NCBI GenBank assembly: GCA_013399895.1
Contig: VXBA01005046.1
Location: 1,129,922-1,193,921 of the forward strand
Length of the DNA: 64,000 nt
Direction: 5' to 3'
Source: Serilophus lunatus
Lineage: Eukaryota > Chordata > Aves > Passeriformes > Eurylaimidae
Shown one piece after another: positions 26,001-38,700 of this stretch. The position numbers and the translations under genes are program-made. Under the pieces are notes generated by a model. The model was not told where the DNA came from, did not search any database, and worked only from the letters and a program-made list of their open reading frames with translations. Each line of letters starts with the position of its first letter. Within the stretch, counting starts at the first letter, position 1.

Positions 26001-29000
26001 TGAACTGAGGTGTAAATCATACTGTTTCTCAGGAGAAGGCAGGGTTATAAGGCATTCTGACAAGGGTTTAATTTATTTTTATTGCAGTGTTCAGGTATTA
26101 GGATGTGATGAGGGAGACCTGAGGTCTAGTCTTCCTCATAGAACATTATATGGCCTTTTAATATATTATTTCTGCTTGTGTGGGTGTTGAGGAAAGCCCT
26201 GCAATCAGCTCCACTCCAGTAGCCAGGCCATTTCCTGGACAATCAATTTTTACAAAGTGATTAGTTTTGTACATTCCTTATTATAAGGTGCAAGCATTTT
26301 AGTTGATGTTTGTTTTTTGTATTAACTGCAACATAGGGATTAAAATTTATAATTCTTTACCAAAAGCTGGATGGCCTTTTATTGCATGTATGAAAATATA
26401 TTTTATTTGAAAATAGTTTGCAGGATCTATCGACAGCTTATTTCTTCTGAAACTAATCATTTGATTATTTTGGTTTTTCCCTAGGTTTTTGCTGCAATTA
26501 GTTTCTTCAGCACCTGCTGTAGATCACACATCTGTCTCTTTAAATGTGGTGGAGACCAACCCTTTTAAACACCTTACCCATCTCTCTCTAAAATTCCTGC
26601 CAGGAACTGACGCAGAAATAAAGAAGTTTTTAGCCAACTGTTTGAAATGCCTTAAGGTAAAATGAAGGTTTGTTATAACTGCAACTAGGCCTTGATGCTG
26701 TGTGTACTTAAACATTTTTTTCAGTCTGAATGCTTCAGAAGTATGTGCCAAACTGGACACTCTGGTTGGTTTTTCCTTTTTAGCCCATATATGTAATTTC
26801 ATGGAGCTTCTTGAGTGCATGTTATAAAACCAAAATTGTTTCTGTCACTCTGGCAATGAAAATATTCCCTGTGCACTCAGCCAAGCACTGTCATTTGAGC
26901 TGGAGTTGAGGTATTTTGCACACACAGTGCCTTTAGTGTGCAGCTGCTGGATGCCTCTGGGTGCTCCAGTGTCTCCTGCACAGCTTGTGCTGATGGACAG
27001 AGCAGCTGCAGGAGGAACTTGCTGCAGGCTTTGTGCTGCAGTTGGGTGTAGGAAAGCATGGTCTGTACCTCACTGTAAGGCTTTATGGATTTCAAAGGGC
27101 TAGTAGCTATAAACAGCAAATTATAATTGGAATGTTGTCGCAGTGGTAACATGCTAGGTTTGATTTCATGAGAAAGTAAAGGTCTCAGAGCTTGACTGTT
27201 GTCCGTTTCAGTTTCATAGCCTGGGATTTGCATCTCTCCTATTGTGCTGTCATGTTTCTAGCCACCTCATAAGCCATTTTAGTAGCACAAATTTATAGTA
27301 TTTCAGTTCATTTGTTCAGATAATTCCTTGTAAACAAATCTCACGATAAGAGTGTAAACATTTGGTAAGAATTTAATTCATTGTGGGCTAATGCCTTTTG
27401 TTTTAAATTTATTAATTATATTTTATATGATGCTTATTTAATAAAGTGATTTTTTTTTCACAAATACAATGGATTGCTTAGGTAGGCAATGCTGATTAAA
27501 TGGAAGCTAAATACTAGCTGTGTTTTGGGAGCTAAGGATTTGATGTGATGTTAATTTGTACATAGGAGGACAAATTGATGTTGGAAGAAAAGCTTAGAAA
27601 AACTGAAGAGGATCTTACCAGGCAACTGAGCTACACTCAACAAGTAATGTAAATTTTTAACTTTCATAGGTTGCACTTTTTTGATCTGTGGAAAATGTAC
27701 CTTTTTGTAGGATGGTTGATTAGCCAAGGTTAATTGACTTGAGAGAGTGAGTGAAAAGAAGAAACCTGTAGCTTTTCTGAAGAATGAGTGAAGCCTGCAA
27801 CTGAAGAATTAAATTTAGTTCTTGGAGTACTAAACCAGAATTTTACTTTATTTACTTTATTTTGTACAGAGATCTGTCTGTGTATGCACACACAAACTTA
27901 ATACTAAATATGTGGTACTGTGAAGATAAATGATAGATATATTTCACATATTCCATGAATGATTGGAGATCCTTTCTTTTGGAAAATTTGTAAAGCTGTG
28001 GTAAATAATTTGGAAGTCTTGGCCTTCAAGTCACTCAACTCCTTTTTGACTTTTGAAGTCAGCACCTTGTGAAGTTACACAATTAATTCACCTGTAATCA
28101 CTTCACCTTTGTGTTTCAAGAGGATGATTTGTGTCAAGTTCTAGAATTATCAAGGTGACTTTTTTGACTAACACAGAACAGTTCCATTAAAACTCCTGCT
28201 ATGGAACTTTTTTGAATGGAATATTTGTCTGCAGTTTCAGTTTGAATTACTGGAATGTAATTGCTGAATTGGAATGCAGAATTACAAATCAAAAAGAGGA
28301 AAAGATGCTGCTGGAAAACTTTATTTCCCCCCTACTCCCCACTAGAGCTCTGTGCTACAAGGATGGGGGAGCATCAGCAGGCTGTTTTTTCTCTCTTAAT
28401 TAGTGGTTGGAAGAAAATACATTTGGAAATTAAGATTATTTTATGCACAGTGTCAGAAAGGTGCTCTTCAGCTTCTCAGTGCCTTACTTTCCTTGCTTAC
28501 AGATACTTTGACATCTAGTGCTGAAAATTTAGACTTTTCTTAATAATTCCATGTTCTTGTAGTTAGTAACAGTAAAGAATTATGCAGTATTGACTGAAAT
28601 GCTTAAATTTTTAAAACTGTAATTACTTTGTCAAACTTAAACAGAGCTTGTCAGAGAAGAGCCGAGAACTAGACAAACTGAAAAATGAATGGACCTCATA
28701 CACTACAGCTCTCACCAACAAACACTCACAGGAGCTGACAAATGAAAAGGAAAGGGCTCTCCAGGTATGACAGTGGAAAAGAATTAACAATATTCTTACA
28801 GGTGAATAGTCAGACTCATTGAATAAATGCTGAATTCCTTTGCTTTTCACAGGCACAAACTCAGTACCAACAACAGCATGAACAACAGAAAAAGGAATTG
28901 GAAAATTTGCATCAGAAAAGTGTTCAGCAGTTGCAGAACAGACTCTCAGAACTCGAGGTCCTCAATAAAGACCTAACAGAGAGACGATACAAAGGAGACT

Positions 29001-32000
29001 CCACAGTCAGAGAACTGAAAGCAAAGCTTTCTGGAATAGAAGATGTATGGCTTCATAATTTCTAAAACCAAGCTTACTGGTGTTAGACCATTAACACTGT
29101 CTGCCTGGGCACGTAATAGGAAATAGAGCATGTTAAGTTTGTTCATCTTCTCCTCATTCCATATTGTGCTTACTATTTAGATATAGCTGTTTAAATTACT
29201 ACTACAGGTTTTCCTAGAAAGTAAAATTCCTTCCCAACATTCTAGGAATGTCAAAGAGCAAAGCAGGAGGTGCTGTCACTGCGTCGGGAGAACACAACTC
29301 TGGATGCTGAGTGTCATGAGAAAGAGAAACTCATTAATCAGCTACAGACACGAGTTGCTGTTCTGGAACAAGAGATCAAAGACAAAGATCAGCTGGTTAC
29401 TAGAACAAAAGAAGTATTGGATGCAACACAAGAGCAAAAGGTTCTTCAAGCTTCAAAATGGTTTTCTCTAAACTCTGTAGAACCTTCTTAATTGTGGTTT
29501 CCATAGAGTAGCAACTGACCAGTTTTTATGAATACAGCAAGTCAGCTTTCAGATGTAGTTAAGGTTCTAAATTACGACATCAGACGTATACTGGATCCAG
29601 TTTTAATATTGTGGTATTGTGGTAGTGAGTGGTATTTTTTGTAAGATGAAAAAGGATTGAGGTCCTGTGAAATCTGACTGAAAAGCACAGACTGATTTCT
29701 TGTAAGGATAGTTCTCAAAGAATTATGGAGGTTCTACTTGAAATCCTAAGTGATGTCTATCACAGCTTTATTATATTTCATAATATTCTTTTAAAGGTGA
29801 TACTGGAAGAGAGCACAGAGGAAAAACAAAGGCATATTGAAAAACTAGAGACAACAATTAAGTCACTGTCAGCTGAACTTCTTAAGGTTTGTTTTGAACA
29901 TGACATTTTCCCTGTGAAGCATCTTCCTTATTTTAAGTGTATTTTGATAATGTCTGGGTTGTTTCTTTTTCTAATAGGCTAATGAAATTATCAAGAAGTT
30001 ACAAGGAGATTTGAAAACTCTAATGAGTAAATTAAAACTGAAAAATACAGTAACGATTCAACAGGAAAAACTGTTGGCAGAAAAAGAAGAGAAACTTCAA
30101 AAGGAGCAGAGGGAGTCACAGGAGATGGGACAATCCCTTCGAATGAAAGAGCAGGAGGTATTGGATAGGTTACCCCTTTGACCTGTAAATGCTGTTGTAT
30201 GTACTGTGTTGGTTTTGTGGAGTGTAACTTACAGTAATAAGGTCTTTCTATGGAATTGAATATAATGTTTTCCTTAGTTAACATGTTTATTTGAATGTGT
30301 AATCATTTTTCAGGTTTTTTGATGTTAAACTGATTTGTAATGAGACATCTTTTCATGTGGAAGAACACTGAAATTGAAGTAAGAGTACAAAACAATGTAA
30401 TAGCAATGTCATTTAGGAGGCATATTCGTGTGTAAGTTGGTGAAGGAAACAAGAACAGAGTGACCTTTTTTCTTCTATTGAGTATATTTCCATTTAAAGT
30501 CTTTGGATTATTTAATAAGAGAAAAATAAAAGAGATGATTCTGGGACTTACCTTGCCACAGCCCTAGCTAAAAGTGAGGCTTACTTTAAAGAATTACCAT
30601 ATTGCTTTTGTAAAAAACCTAAGTTCAGACTTTAATTTTAGAACAACTTCATAGATGCCTTCTTTGTTGTTGTTTGTAGTTAGTAGTAGCTCCTGATGGT
30701 GTTATTATGGGAATATTACAGGTTTGCAAGCTACAAGAACAGCTAGAAAGTACAATACAAAAACTAGAAGAAAGCAAGCAGCTGCTGAAAACCAATGAAA
30801 ATGGTAGGTTTAAACAGTTTCCTTTCTCACTCTGTAAAAATGACAGTGATCTCGCTGCTACTGAAGACCAATGGCAGCAGCTATATTTGTGAAGAGCTGC
30901 AGTTCTTGTCATGTACGGAAAACAGGTTTCTGGCTGCTGTGGGTGTGCCTTCCCTTGATGCTCGTTGTGGCCTGGTGTGCTCAGAGGCTTGAGGGGTGGA
31001 GGAGGCTTCAACAAATGGCTTTTCTTGGGACTGGGACTCCTAGTGGTGCTTGAGCTTAAGGAGGAAAACCAGCCCATTGAACTGGTTCCCTCTTTGAGGA
31101 AGGGCTGTCGCCATTTCAAACAGCTTTGAGAGGTAGGAAATGAGCTTTTTTTCCCCTCTATGCAGTAATCTCCTGGTTGAACAGACAGCTGAGTGAAGTT
31201 CAGATGGCAAAGAAGCTGGACACTTCTGCCAGTACACAGAGTGGTGGTAGGGCTGCTGCTTCACCTCATGGCATGGTAAGGTAGAGCTATAAATAACAGG
31301 GTTGTGATGTAGTCATTAGTTCCTAAAATGTGTGACCTTAAAGAGGGGGGAAAAAAGTGCTTTATCTTCTTTGGGTGGGTGTGAGTTGGGCTTTTGGTAT
31401 TGTGTTTTTGGTTTTTTTTTAACAACATAATACCCTGTTGGATGCTACTTGGTGAGAATTTTCTAAGCTCTCATTTACAGAAAATACACAAACCAATGCA
31501 GAATGAGCTTGGAGATGAAGTGCAGGGTGAAAGGAAAAAAAAAAAAATGGTATTTTGATGATGTGAGGTTAAATTACTAATTATCTTTGTATGTAGTGAA
31601 AAATCATGTGTACTATCTGAAATAATCTTACTAGTGATATTTAGAAGTGTGAAAATAAGGGGCAAGAAACATTACCCGCAGTGATTGTTAAATGTGACAA
31701 CTTCCTGGTTCTCCCTGTGTTGTACAGATCTCTGCTGTCACCTAGTAACTGGTGAGCTGCTTGTTCAGTAAAGGGAGGGCATGTCCACACAAAGAGGTCT
31801 CTGGATACATTCCATATATTAATCAGTTACAGGGTGTGTAGCTTTTTACTTTTTACTGCAGTTTTTCCTTAAGCGTGCGAATCTTGGAAAAGTGTTATTT
31901 TGTTTTCAGGGAGGCTCACGAGTGTTGGCTTTGTAATAGTGGTTGGTTAGTTTTGGAATTTTGAATCTCTACCAACAATTACTTCAAGAATTGTGTTTCT

Positions 32001-33102
32001 CCTTTATGGATGTGTTCTCTTTGTCTTACAGCCTGACAGACCGTCCTTCCCCAGCTCAGGAATCAGCCATCCCATTTCTCCTCTGTATGCCTTCCAGAAC
32101 TTTGTGGACCCGACCCACAGCAAAAATGCCAGCTCACAATGTCCAGTACCAAAGGCAGGCACTTTGACTTTGGTTAAGAATGTGACAGCATAAAATACCC
32201 AAGCATAATGTTTAGACTATTTCTCAGACTGTGTAAGGATTTGCTGTATATACTCCTATGCTTCCTGTTGAGCATTATCCCCATCAGTCAGAGCTCATGC
32301 CTGTCAAGAGGGGGCTGGTTCTCACAGGCAGAGCTGGGCAAGGCATAGGAATGTGGGAGTTTGCTCTCTGAATGCACTCCCTGGTGGGAACTGTTGGATC
32401 TGGAGTAGCTCTTTAACCTGCAGCTCTCTGTCTCTGCAGGTTCAGTTTCACACACAGTTTTCTAAAATGAATCGATGTTTAGATGCTCAGACAGTGACTG
32501 CAACCAGTCATCCAGCAAATAAGGAGAAGTAAGTGAAGTGTCATCTACTGCCTTTCTACACTTTTTTTTGTTAGTTTTTCAATAAAAAAGGAGAGCTGTA
32601 CTTTCAGGAGTAGGTCCCTCCTGGTGACAGATCTAAGTTATCAGGTGATGGGTCAGTCAAAAAAATTACTTCTAGACTGTTCTTAACCTACTCAGCGATG
32701 GTTTAAGTGATAAGTTTATAGGAACACAGTAGTTCCACTAAAGGGTTTTGAATGAGCCGTAGCCACACTAGTTGAGAGCACTGATCACAAACTGCTTTGC
32801 TTTACATTTTAATTAACTTTTTATTTCTAGTGGTGATCATTTGGGCCTGGAACCCAAGTATCTCAAGAAAAAAGATGACAGCATTCCTTTACGAGGGCTC
32901 AGTCAAAACACACTTAACTCAGGTACGTATGAGATAGTAGCACAAGACCTTGTTTGAAATGTACTTGAAGGCAGTAACACGGGTCTGTGCTGGGTCTTGT
33001 TTGTGCTGTTCTGCAGAGCTCCTGAGACCCTACTTGCCAACCAAAGCCCAGCCATTGCCAAAAGCTGCAGGAACACCAGCCTCAGCTTATTTTCCTGGAT
33101 AA
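23015..33102 (+). CDS. SASS6: Spindle assembly abnormal protein 6 homolog (centriole cartwheel), first coding exon not visible
   Basis: SAS-6 builds the ninefold cartwheel that templates new centrioles. Sixteen exons: 23015-23075, 24528-24607, 25595-25699, 26485-26656, 27566-27643, 28645-28764, 28853-29044, 29246-29440, 29797-29886, 29978-30157, 30722-30803, 31166-31275, 32032-32172 (or 32154), 32440-32528, 32831-32922 and 33017-33102 (TAA). They give 623 residues in one frame; human SAS-6 is 657, so about 22 N-terminal residues are missing. The globular head domain is present (VTIELLSISNPVHRK, VRLTDDTDPFFLYNLVISEE, LNVVETNPFKHLTHLSLK). A long heptad coiled coil follows, with QLQNRLSELE, TLDAECHEKE and KLKLKNTVTIQQEKLLAEKE, then a low-complexity tail with KYLKKKDDSIPLRGLSQN and the ending AYFPG. 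Exon 9 has a weak donor (GTTCTT) and exon 13 has two possible in-frame donors. The gene is divergent from TRMT13 and convergent with MFSD14A. Confidence 0.95.
25056..25072. repeat. (TG)n microsatellite
   Basis: Perfect TG run of about eight units in a SASS6 intron. A shorter GT run follows near 25717-25731. Confidence 0.85.
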
Positions 33103-34673
33103 CAGACAGGGTTCTTCCAGCAAGAGTCATCTTGTAACCAGCTGGGGAAATTTTGAATGTCCTGTAAGTGTGTTAGTATTGATGTGAACTGATACAATTT
33201 TACAAGCCAGTTTTCTTTGAGAAAGTTGTCGTGACTGACTTGGATGATGTTTCAGGGTCTGTGAGCCTAAGGAGAAGATAAAGCTTTAAGCAGCCTCAGA
33301 GGGAATAACACTGGCAGTAAGGACTGGGGCTGTGCTGAGTTTTCTCTCACTCTGTTGTTGATTCTCTCATCATAAAGACTCCCTGAAGTGCTGCTCTGAC
33401 TTTTATAGCGGGTGAAAGGTACATTCCCTGAGTGAGAACATTTATCTGTGAATTTCTATTTCTTGAGTCCTTTCAGAGAAAGGACGAGGCAGATGGAAAG
33501 CACTGAGAACTACTGGGCTGTGCTCTCAGTAATAGTCAACCTCATAAATTAGCACAAGTGCCTCATTAATATTCCCTTAGATTTTAGTTTTAAAAACTTG
33601 CTTAATTTTGTAACCAGCTTATTTGAATTGCATATAGACTTACAAATAATCTATTATTAAAGATGCTAACTTATTTTTCACTGCAGTATGAAATTACAAT
33701 TTAAAGTTGTCACTTTTCATTCCCCTAACTTTTCTGTTAATCCCTCAGAATTACATTCCACAAGCCCCCAAGCATAAAACATTATAAGGGTGAAGTATCT
33801 GAGTATTTAACTATTGGACAAGTTATCACAACATCTAAAAGATACTTTATTTTTACAAATCATACTTTATAATTGTAAGACTGGACAGAAATTTAAGATA
33901 ATCTTAAGTATTTTCAACTTGTTCTGTGTTCAAATGCCTGAATCATGTAACAACCCATTCTGTGCCATCTTTATTTGGTGTCCCCCTACAGAACTAGCAG
34001 GCCATGAACTTGTAACAGGTAAAGTACTCTTAAAATGACTATTTACATATTTTTGTGAGACATTCCATACCTTTTACCTTAGTTATTTAAGTGCAGCCCA
34101 AGGAGCGTACATTTAAGTGGTTTGTTTTGCTGTGTGAAATGTGTACATTTGTTTATAAATCAGCACCATGTTAATGTATATCCACCTGTTTTGTCATGTG
34201 TAAGTCTCAATGGAAATATTAAATAGTTTTTATCAAAAGCTGATTAGTAATGTTTTAAGAGTACTAAACCAACATCTCCACTGTACTGAAATTCCCAGGT
34301 GAGTGGTCAGAGAACAGCACTTGTCTATTTACCTTTTTTCTGCAGTTTTCTTCCTTGCATCTTTCTTTCCCCACCTACTGTACAATCCCCCAGGCAGCAC
34401 TCCTGTCTATGCTCCTCTTTGGAGGTGGCAGGAGTGTAAATGACTGTTTGTGCAGATGAGCTGCTCCTAAGGGGAGGGAGCCTGTGCTGTGGGACAGCAG
34501 GGACAACTCCATGGTGCTCAGGGCTGCTTTATCTACCCCATAAAAACATTGCATTCCTGTGATTCCAGGTGATTCTCTCACCTGTTGAAGTATCACACAT
34601 ATGCACTACAGCACTTCAATTAAGGTGTTAAGAGACATTAACAATTATTTAAAAATTCATTAAAATATTCAAC
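33103..34673. other. SASS6 3' UTR and convergent intergenic region
   Basis: Mostly AT-rich sequence between the convergent SASS6 and MFSD14A transcripts, with no supported gene. The first part is probably the SASS6 3' UTR. The 34380-34570 segment is more GC-rich, but I do not recognise it. Confidence 0.5.
34218..34223 (+). terminator. Candidate SASS6 polyadenylation signal ATTAAA
   Basis: No canonical AATAAA was found between the SASS6 stop and here. ATTAAA variants occur at 33656-33661 and here; this one would give a 3' UTR of about 1.1 kb. The choice is uncertain. Confidence 0.3.
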
Positions 34674-34679
34674 TTTATT
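34674..34679 (-). terminator. Candidate MFSD14A polyadenylation signal AATAAA (minus strand)
   Basis: TTTATT on the plus strand, giving a minus-strand 3' UTR of about 1.1 kb after the MFSD14A stop at 35783. The SASS6 and MFSD14A 3' ends would then approach each other without clear overlap. Confidence 0.5.
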
Positions 34680-35782
34680 AACAGTATATTTACATTTTTT
34701 TTTCCTGCTCTTGGTCAACCATGGTGAATGTCCAAAGGTAAAAAAGCATTAAGCAATAACCACAAGATGAAAACATTTTAAACCTATACAATACTTTGTA
34801 CACAAATTTATACAAAGGAACACTTAAATAATACAACTGGACACAAAAATATACACTTTTAGAGAAATTCACATCAGTAATTGTATAAAGCTCTCTTCTG
34901 TACTAAGGGTCCTGAAAATTTAGGACTAAAACTTTAGCTCTGTAATGCAAAAGGGTTATTGTGACAGTCCTCAAAGGCCACTATATAGCACATGGACAGA
35001 TTCAAGGCTATCAGCTTACAGTTCAGTCTGTGTATTCAAGTTTTGAGGTCCTTTATGATTCCGCAAACACCAGAAATATAGTGGTATAATAAACGGTACA
35101 GAGGAAAGCAGAGGTTTAGAGCCAGTATTAAAAGTTGTAGGCTCAAAACACCCACTTACTTACTATTTAAACAAGTTGTTGATACTACCGTTTATTCAAA
35201 AAATAGAAAGAGTAAATGCACTTACATAAAAAATAACTTTTACTGTTCAGCAAGCGTGCTCATGTGATTTTATATTAGTACAAACTTAAGAAAAACCTGC
35301 CATGTGACTTTTAAAAGAAATTATACCAATTCACTTTCTCCCTACTTGAGTACATTTACATTAAGGCTTTGAATTATCTGACCCAAGATTTTACAACATT
35401 AAAACAAACGGGTCCACACTGCTGCCAGTTTGTCTCATTGAGACGTAGCATGACTAGAATTAAAGCTCACCACCGTAAGGAAACAGAAGGACACATGCTC
35501 ATGCCTTGGCTCTACTTTTTGTCTCTGAACTAGAATGTAAAGTTAAGTAGCAGTAACAGTATTTTATGGCAAGAGACAAGTATGTAATAGTTGGTTTTAT
35601 AAAAGCAAGTTTTTAGTTCAATGGCAACATCTTTGGAGAAAGCTCCTGTTTTAATTCCTACAGATTTCATGCAGAAAGATACTTCTTAAGATTACCTTAA
35701 GAAATTACATTTTGATGGAGTTGGAATGTGTATCCCAAACTGCTGATGAAAAAAGAGTCCAAAAGGTGTTCCTGGATTTGTG

Positions 35783-38700
35783 TCATACGTTTGTATCTTG
35801 CAGTAACGGTTCTTTAGCTTCACCAGGAGCCTGTGGGCTGTGGGGATGGCCGTGGCTGCCACAGTGTTTCTTCCAGTTGCTGGATCGCACATTTAGGGTC
35901 GTGTGTTCAGGAATAAACAAGGCAACAAGTAGTGCCAACAGCACAGAGCATGCTCCAAATAAGAACGGGGGTCCAGGAATTATGGAATTCTGAAAACAAC
36001 AACAGAAATACCACAACATGTTAATGAGCTGTTAAATACACATTAACAGATTAAATTGCTAATTACCCCAACTTCTAGAGTGGGAAGAGCTGTTTCAGGA
36101 CACACTAGTCCAGTACACTGGAGTTTCTTACAAGAAATGTGAAAAGAATGTTACATCCTAAGACTTAGGACAACCTAACCAACCTAACCTGCCAACCTCC
36201 TTTTCTAGTGCAAGTTCTTCCTGCTGCGTTTCCTCAACAAATGAATATGAACTAAAATAAACAGCTTGGTTAAAGGACAACAAAACAAAAACGTACAGCA
36301 TTGGTATCTTGGTAATCAGTCCATCCTTCCTCACAAGGGTTACAGTGGTCCATGACTATCAGCTCTATCTATTTGAAAGTTAAACTAAACCAATACATCC
36401 AGTTAAAAACAAACAGATGAACAACCGTCTCTCAAGAGGGATTTCAGAACCTCTTTCTACACACTTCGCTTAGAGTTACATTTTGTTATGCTAACACAGC
36501 ATCATCCTTAAGAACTGATGAGTGCATGATCCCCTCCTAACTTCTTTTTTGAAAGAAGTAAAATCAGAAACATACCTGTTGTAAATGGTATTGTGCAACC
36601 ACACTACCTCCTGATGATGATTCAGACATGGGGAGTTCATTCAACTCAACATGAAATATATAGAATATAAAACCATAAAGTGCTGGTCCCAACCCATTGC
36701 ACAGTCCTCGAATGCCTGTTATCATCCCTTGAACAACACCTGGGAAAAATAAAATGTGCTCATCCATCTATACATAATATAATTAACTATTTTTAATGAA
36801 TCACTAAGACTTTATTCACTTTCAAACTGGTGCAAGCAGGAAAGCTCTAGAGGATGTTGGACTATGGGCAGCAATAAACAAGGGGCACAAAGACCTGGTC
36901 ACTATTGTATATTCAAGTGTTTTTTCACCTGCCTCCAGCACAGAGCACTAGTTACCCTGTTGAGCTCATTCAGAGGCCAGGAGATAGATAGTGACAGCAG
37001 GGATATTGTCTGGCACAGGAGAAAGCACTGCATGTGACAGCGAGGAAAAGGAACAGCACATTAAGTTTGCTGAATATTTTGCTACTGTTGGGACCTATTG
37101 ACGGTTGTTCGTCTGTGCCAGAAGTACAAGATACACAGACTGTGATTTCCAAGCAATAGGGATTTAACATTCCGTGCCCTGTGCTCAGCAAGCACTATGA
37201 CGAGACCCCATTATGTCCACCTTCACAGCACTCTATGACTGGAATTCCAAGAACCAGGACAACACCTACCCTGCTGGTCGGCGTCAGCAGTCCGTGAAAC
37301 CAGGGCACTGACAGCTGGGAAGGTGATGCTGGACATGGCTGCGACCGCGCCGGCCGCCCACATCATCCTGCAAAACACACACCGCAGTCGCTGCTGCGCC
37401 TGCCAGACACGCGGGACGTGCCTCACCCCCCTCGGGGGTCGCCCCTGGACAAAGGGGAACATGCAAACACACGAGAGGTACCTACCACGGTTCTGATCCG
37501 AAGCCGTACCACGCGAGCTGCAGGATTTGAAATCCCAGGCCCAGCAGGATGGTATTTTTATTTCCAATGGACCGCATAAGTAAACTCAAAACTATTGTCT
37601 AACACAGAGGGGGGAAAGGAAAAAAAATAAATTAGAAAAGTAACATTTTTTTTCTAAATGTTAAACACGGATGAGTTGAGCAGTTTATGAATTAAAGAAG
37701 CAACACAACTCCTGAAAACATTTTATTCTCAATGTACCAATAAATTAAAATTCTCCAGAAGCATTATTTGTCTCTACCCAAAAGTAGCAATTATTTAACA
37801 AGTAATATGAGCAAACCATTGCCCCTTCTTCAATGCTACAAGGATTCAGTTTCCCCAACATAATACATGTCAGGTATTAAAGAACCAAACCTTGGTTGTC
37901 AAGTGCTTTTTTTTCTCCTCTAAGTTAAGAGTGTTAAATTAATAATTACGCATTTAATAAAAGACAGCTACAGAAAAATTTATGGAACCACAGCATTCCC
38001 AAAGGTCTCCACAGTGCTTCATTCGTTTGAACTTACAAATCAATGACACACACAGCAGTAACTCACCTGTGCAATAATGGAAAGAATCCCAAGGACTGCT
38101 ATAAATGCTGCAACACTTTCAGATGAAAATCCCATTATCTACATTAAAAAAGGTAATTTGATTATTAGCACAAGCCATGTATCATGATGTCACAAACACT
38201 AGTGAAGGAACACACAGTGCAGAAAACTGGTATTATTCAGCTCCTCCTTAACTTAGAAAATCTGTCATGAGACTCGTATTATTCATTAAATCAAGCAAGT
38301 ATACAAAAATAAAGGGACATCAATAAAAACCAAATAATTTCCTCAAAAAATAAACCCAGTTTTAATATATTAAAGCCTATAGTCCAACAATAATGCAAAT
38401 AAACCCAAAATACAAGCAGTTGTTTTAGAACTCAGTCATCACTCTCTTTTTGTTTCTCTCTAAAGAGACAAAAACAACAGCAAGAGGACTTAAATCAGCT
38501 GCTGGAAGCTTTTAAATTATATTAGTTATCTATACTTTTTGTACTAACTCAGCAATTCTGAAAACTTTCCTAAATCCTGCAAAAGAACTTTTGCTCAAAT
38601 CCATACCAAAATGTTACATTACCTGTCTGAGGTATAGGAAGAAGCTGGAATATTGACCTGCCTCTGGGAGGTAGGAAAGAAAGACTGTTATGCAGATTAG

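Noticed and set aside
29441..29796. U12-type intron in SASS6
   Set aside because: The donor GTTCTT does not match the RTATCCTT consensus, and no branch-site motif lies at the right distance.
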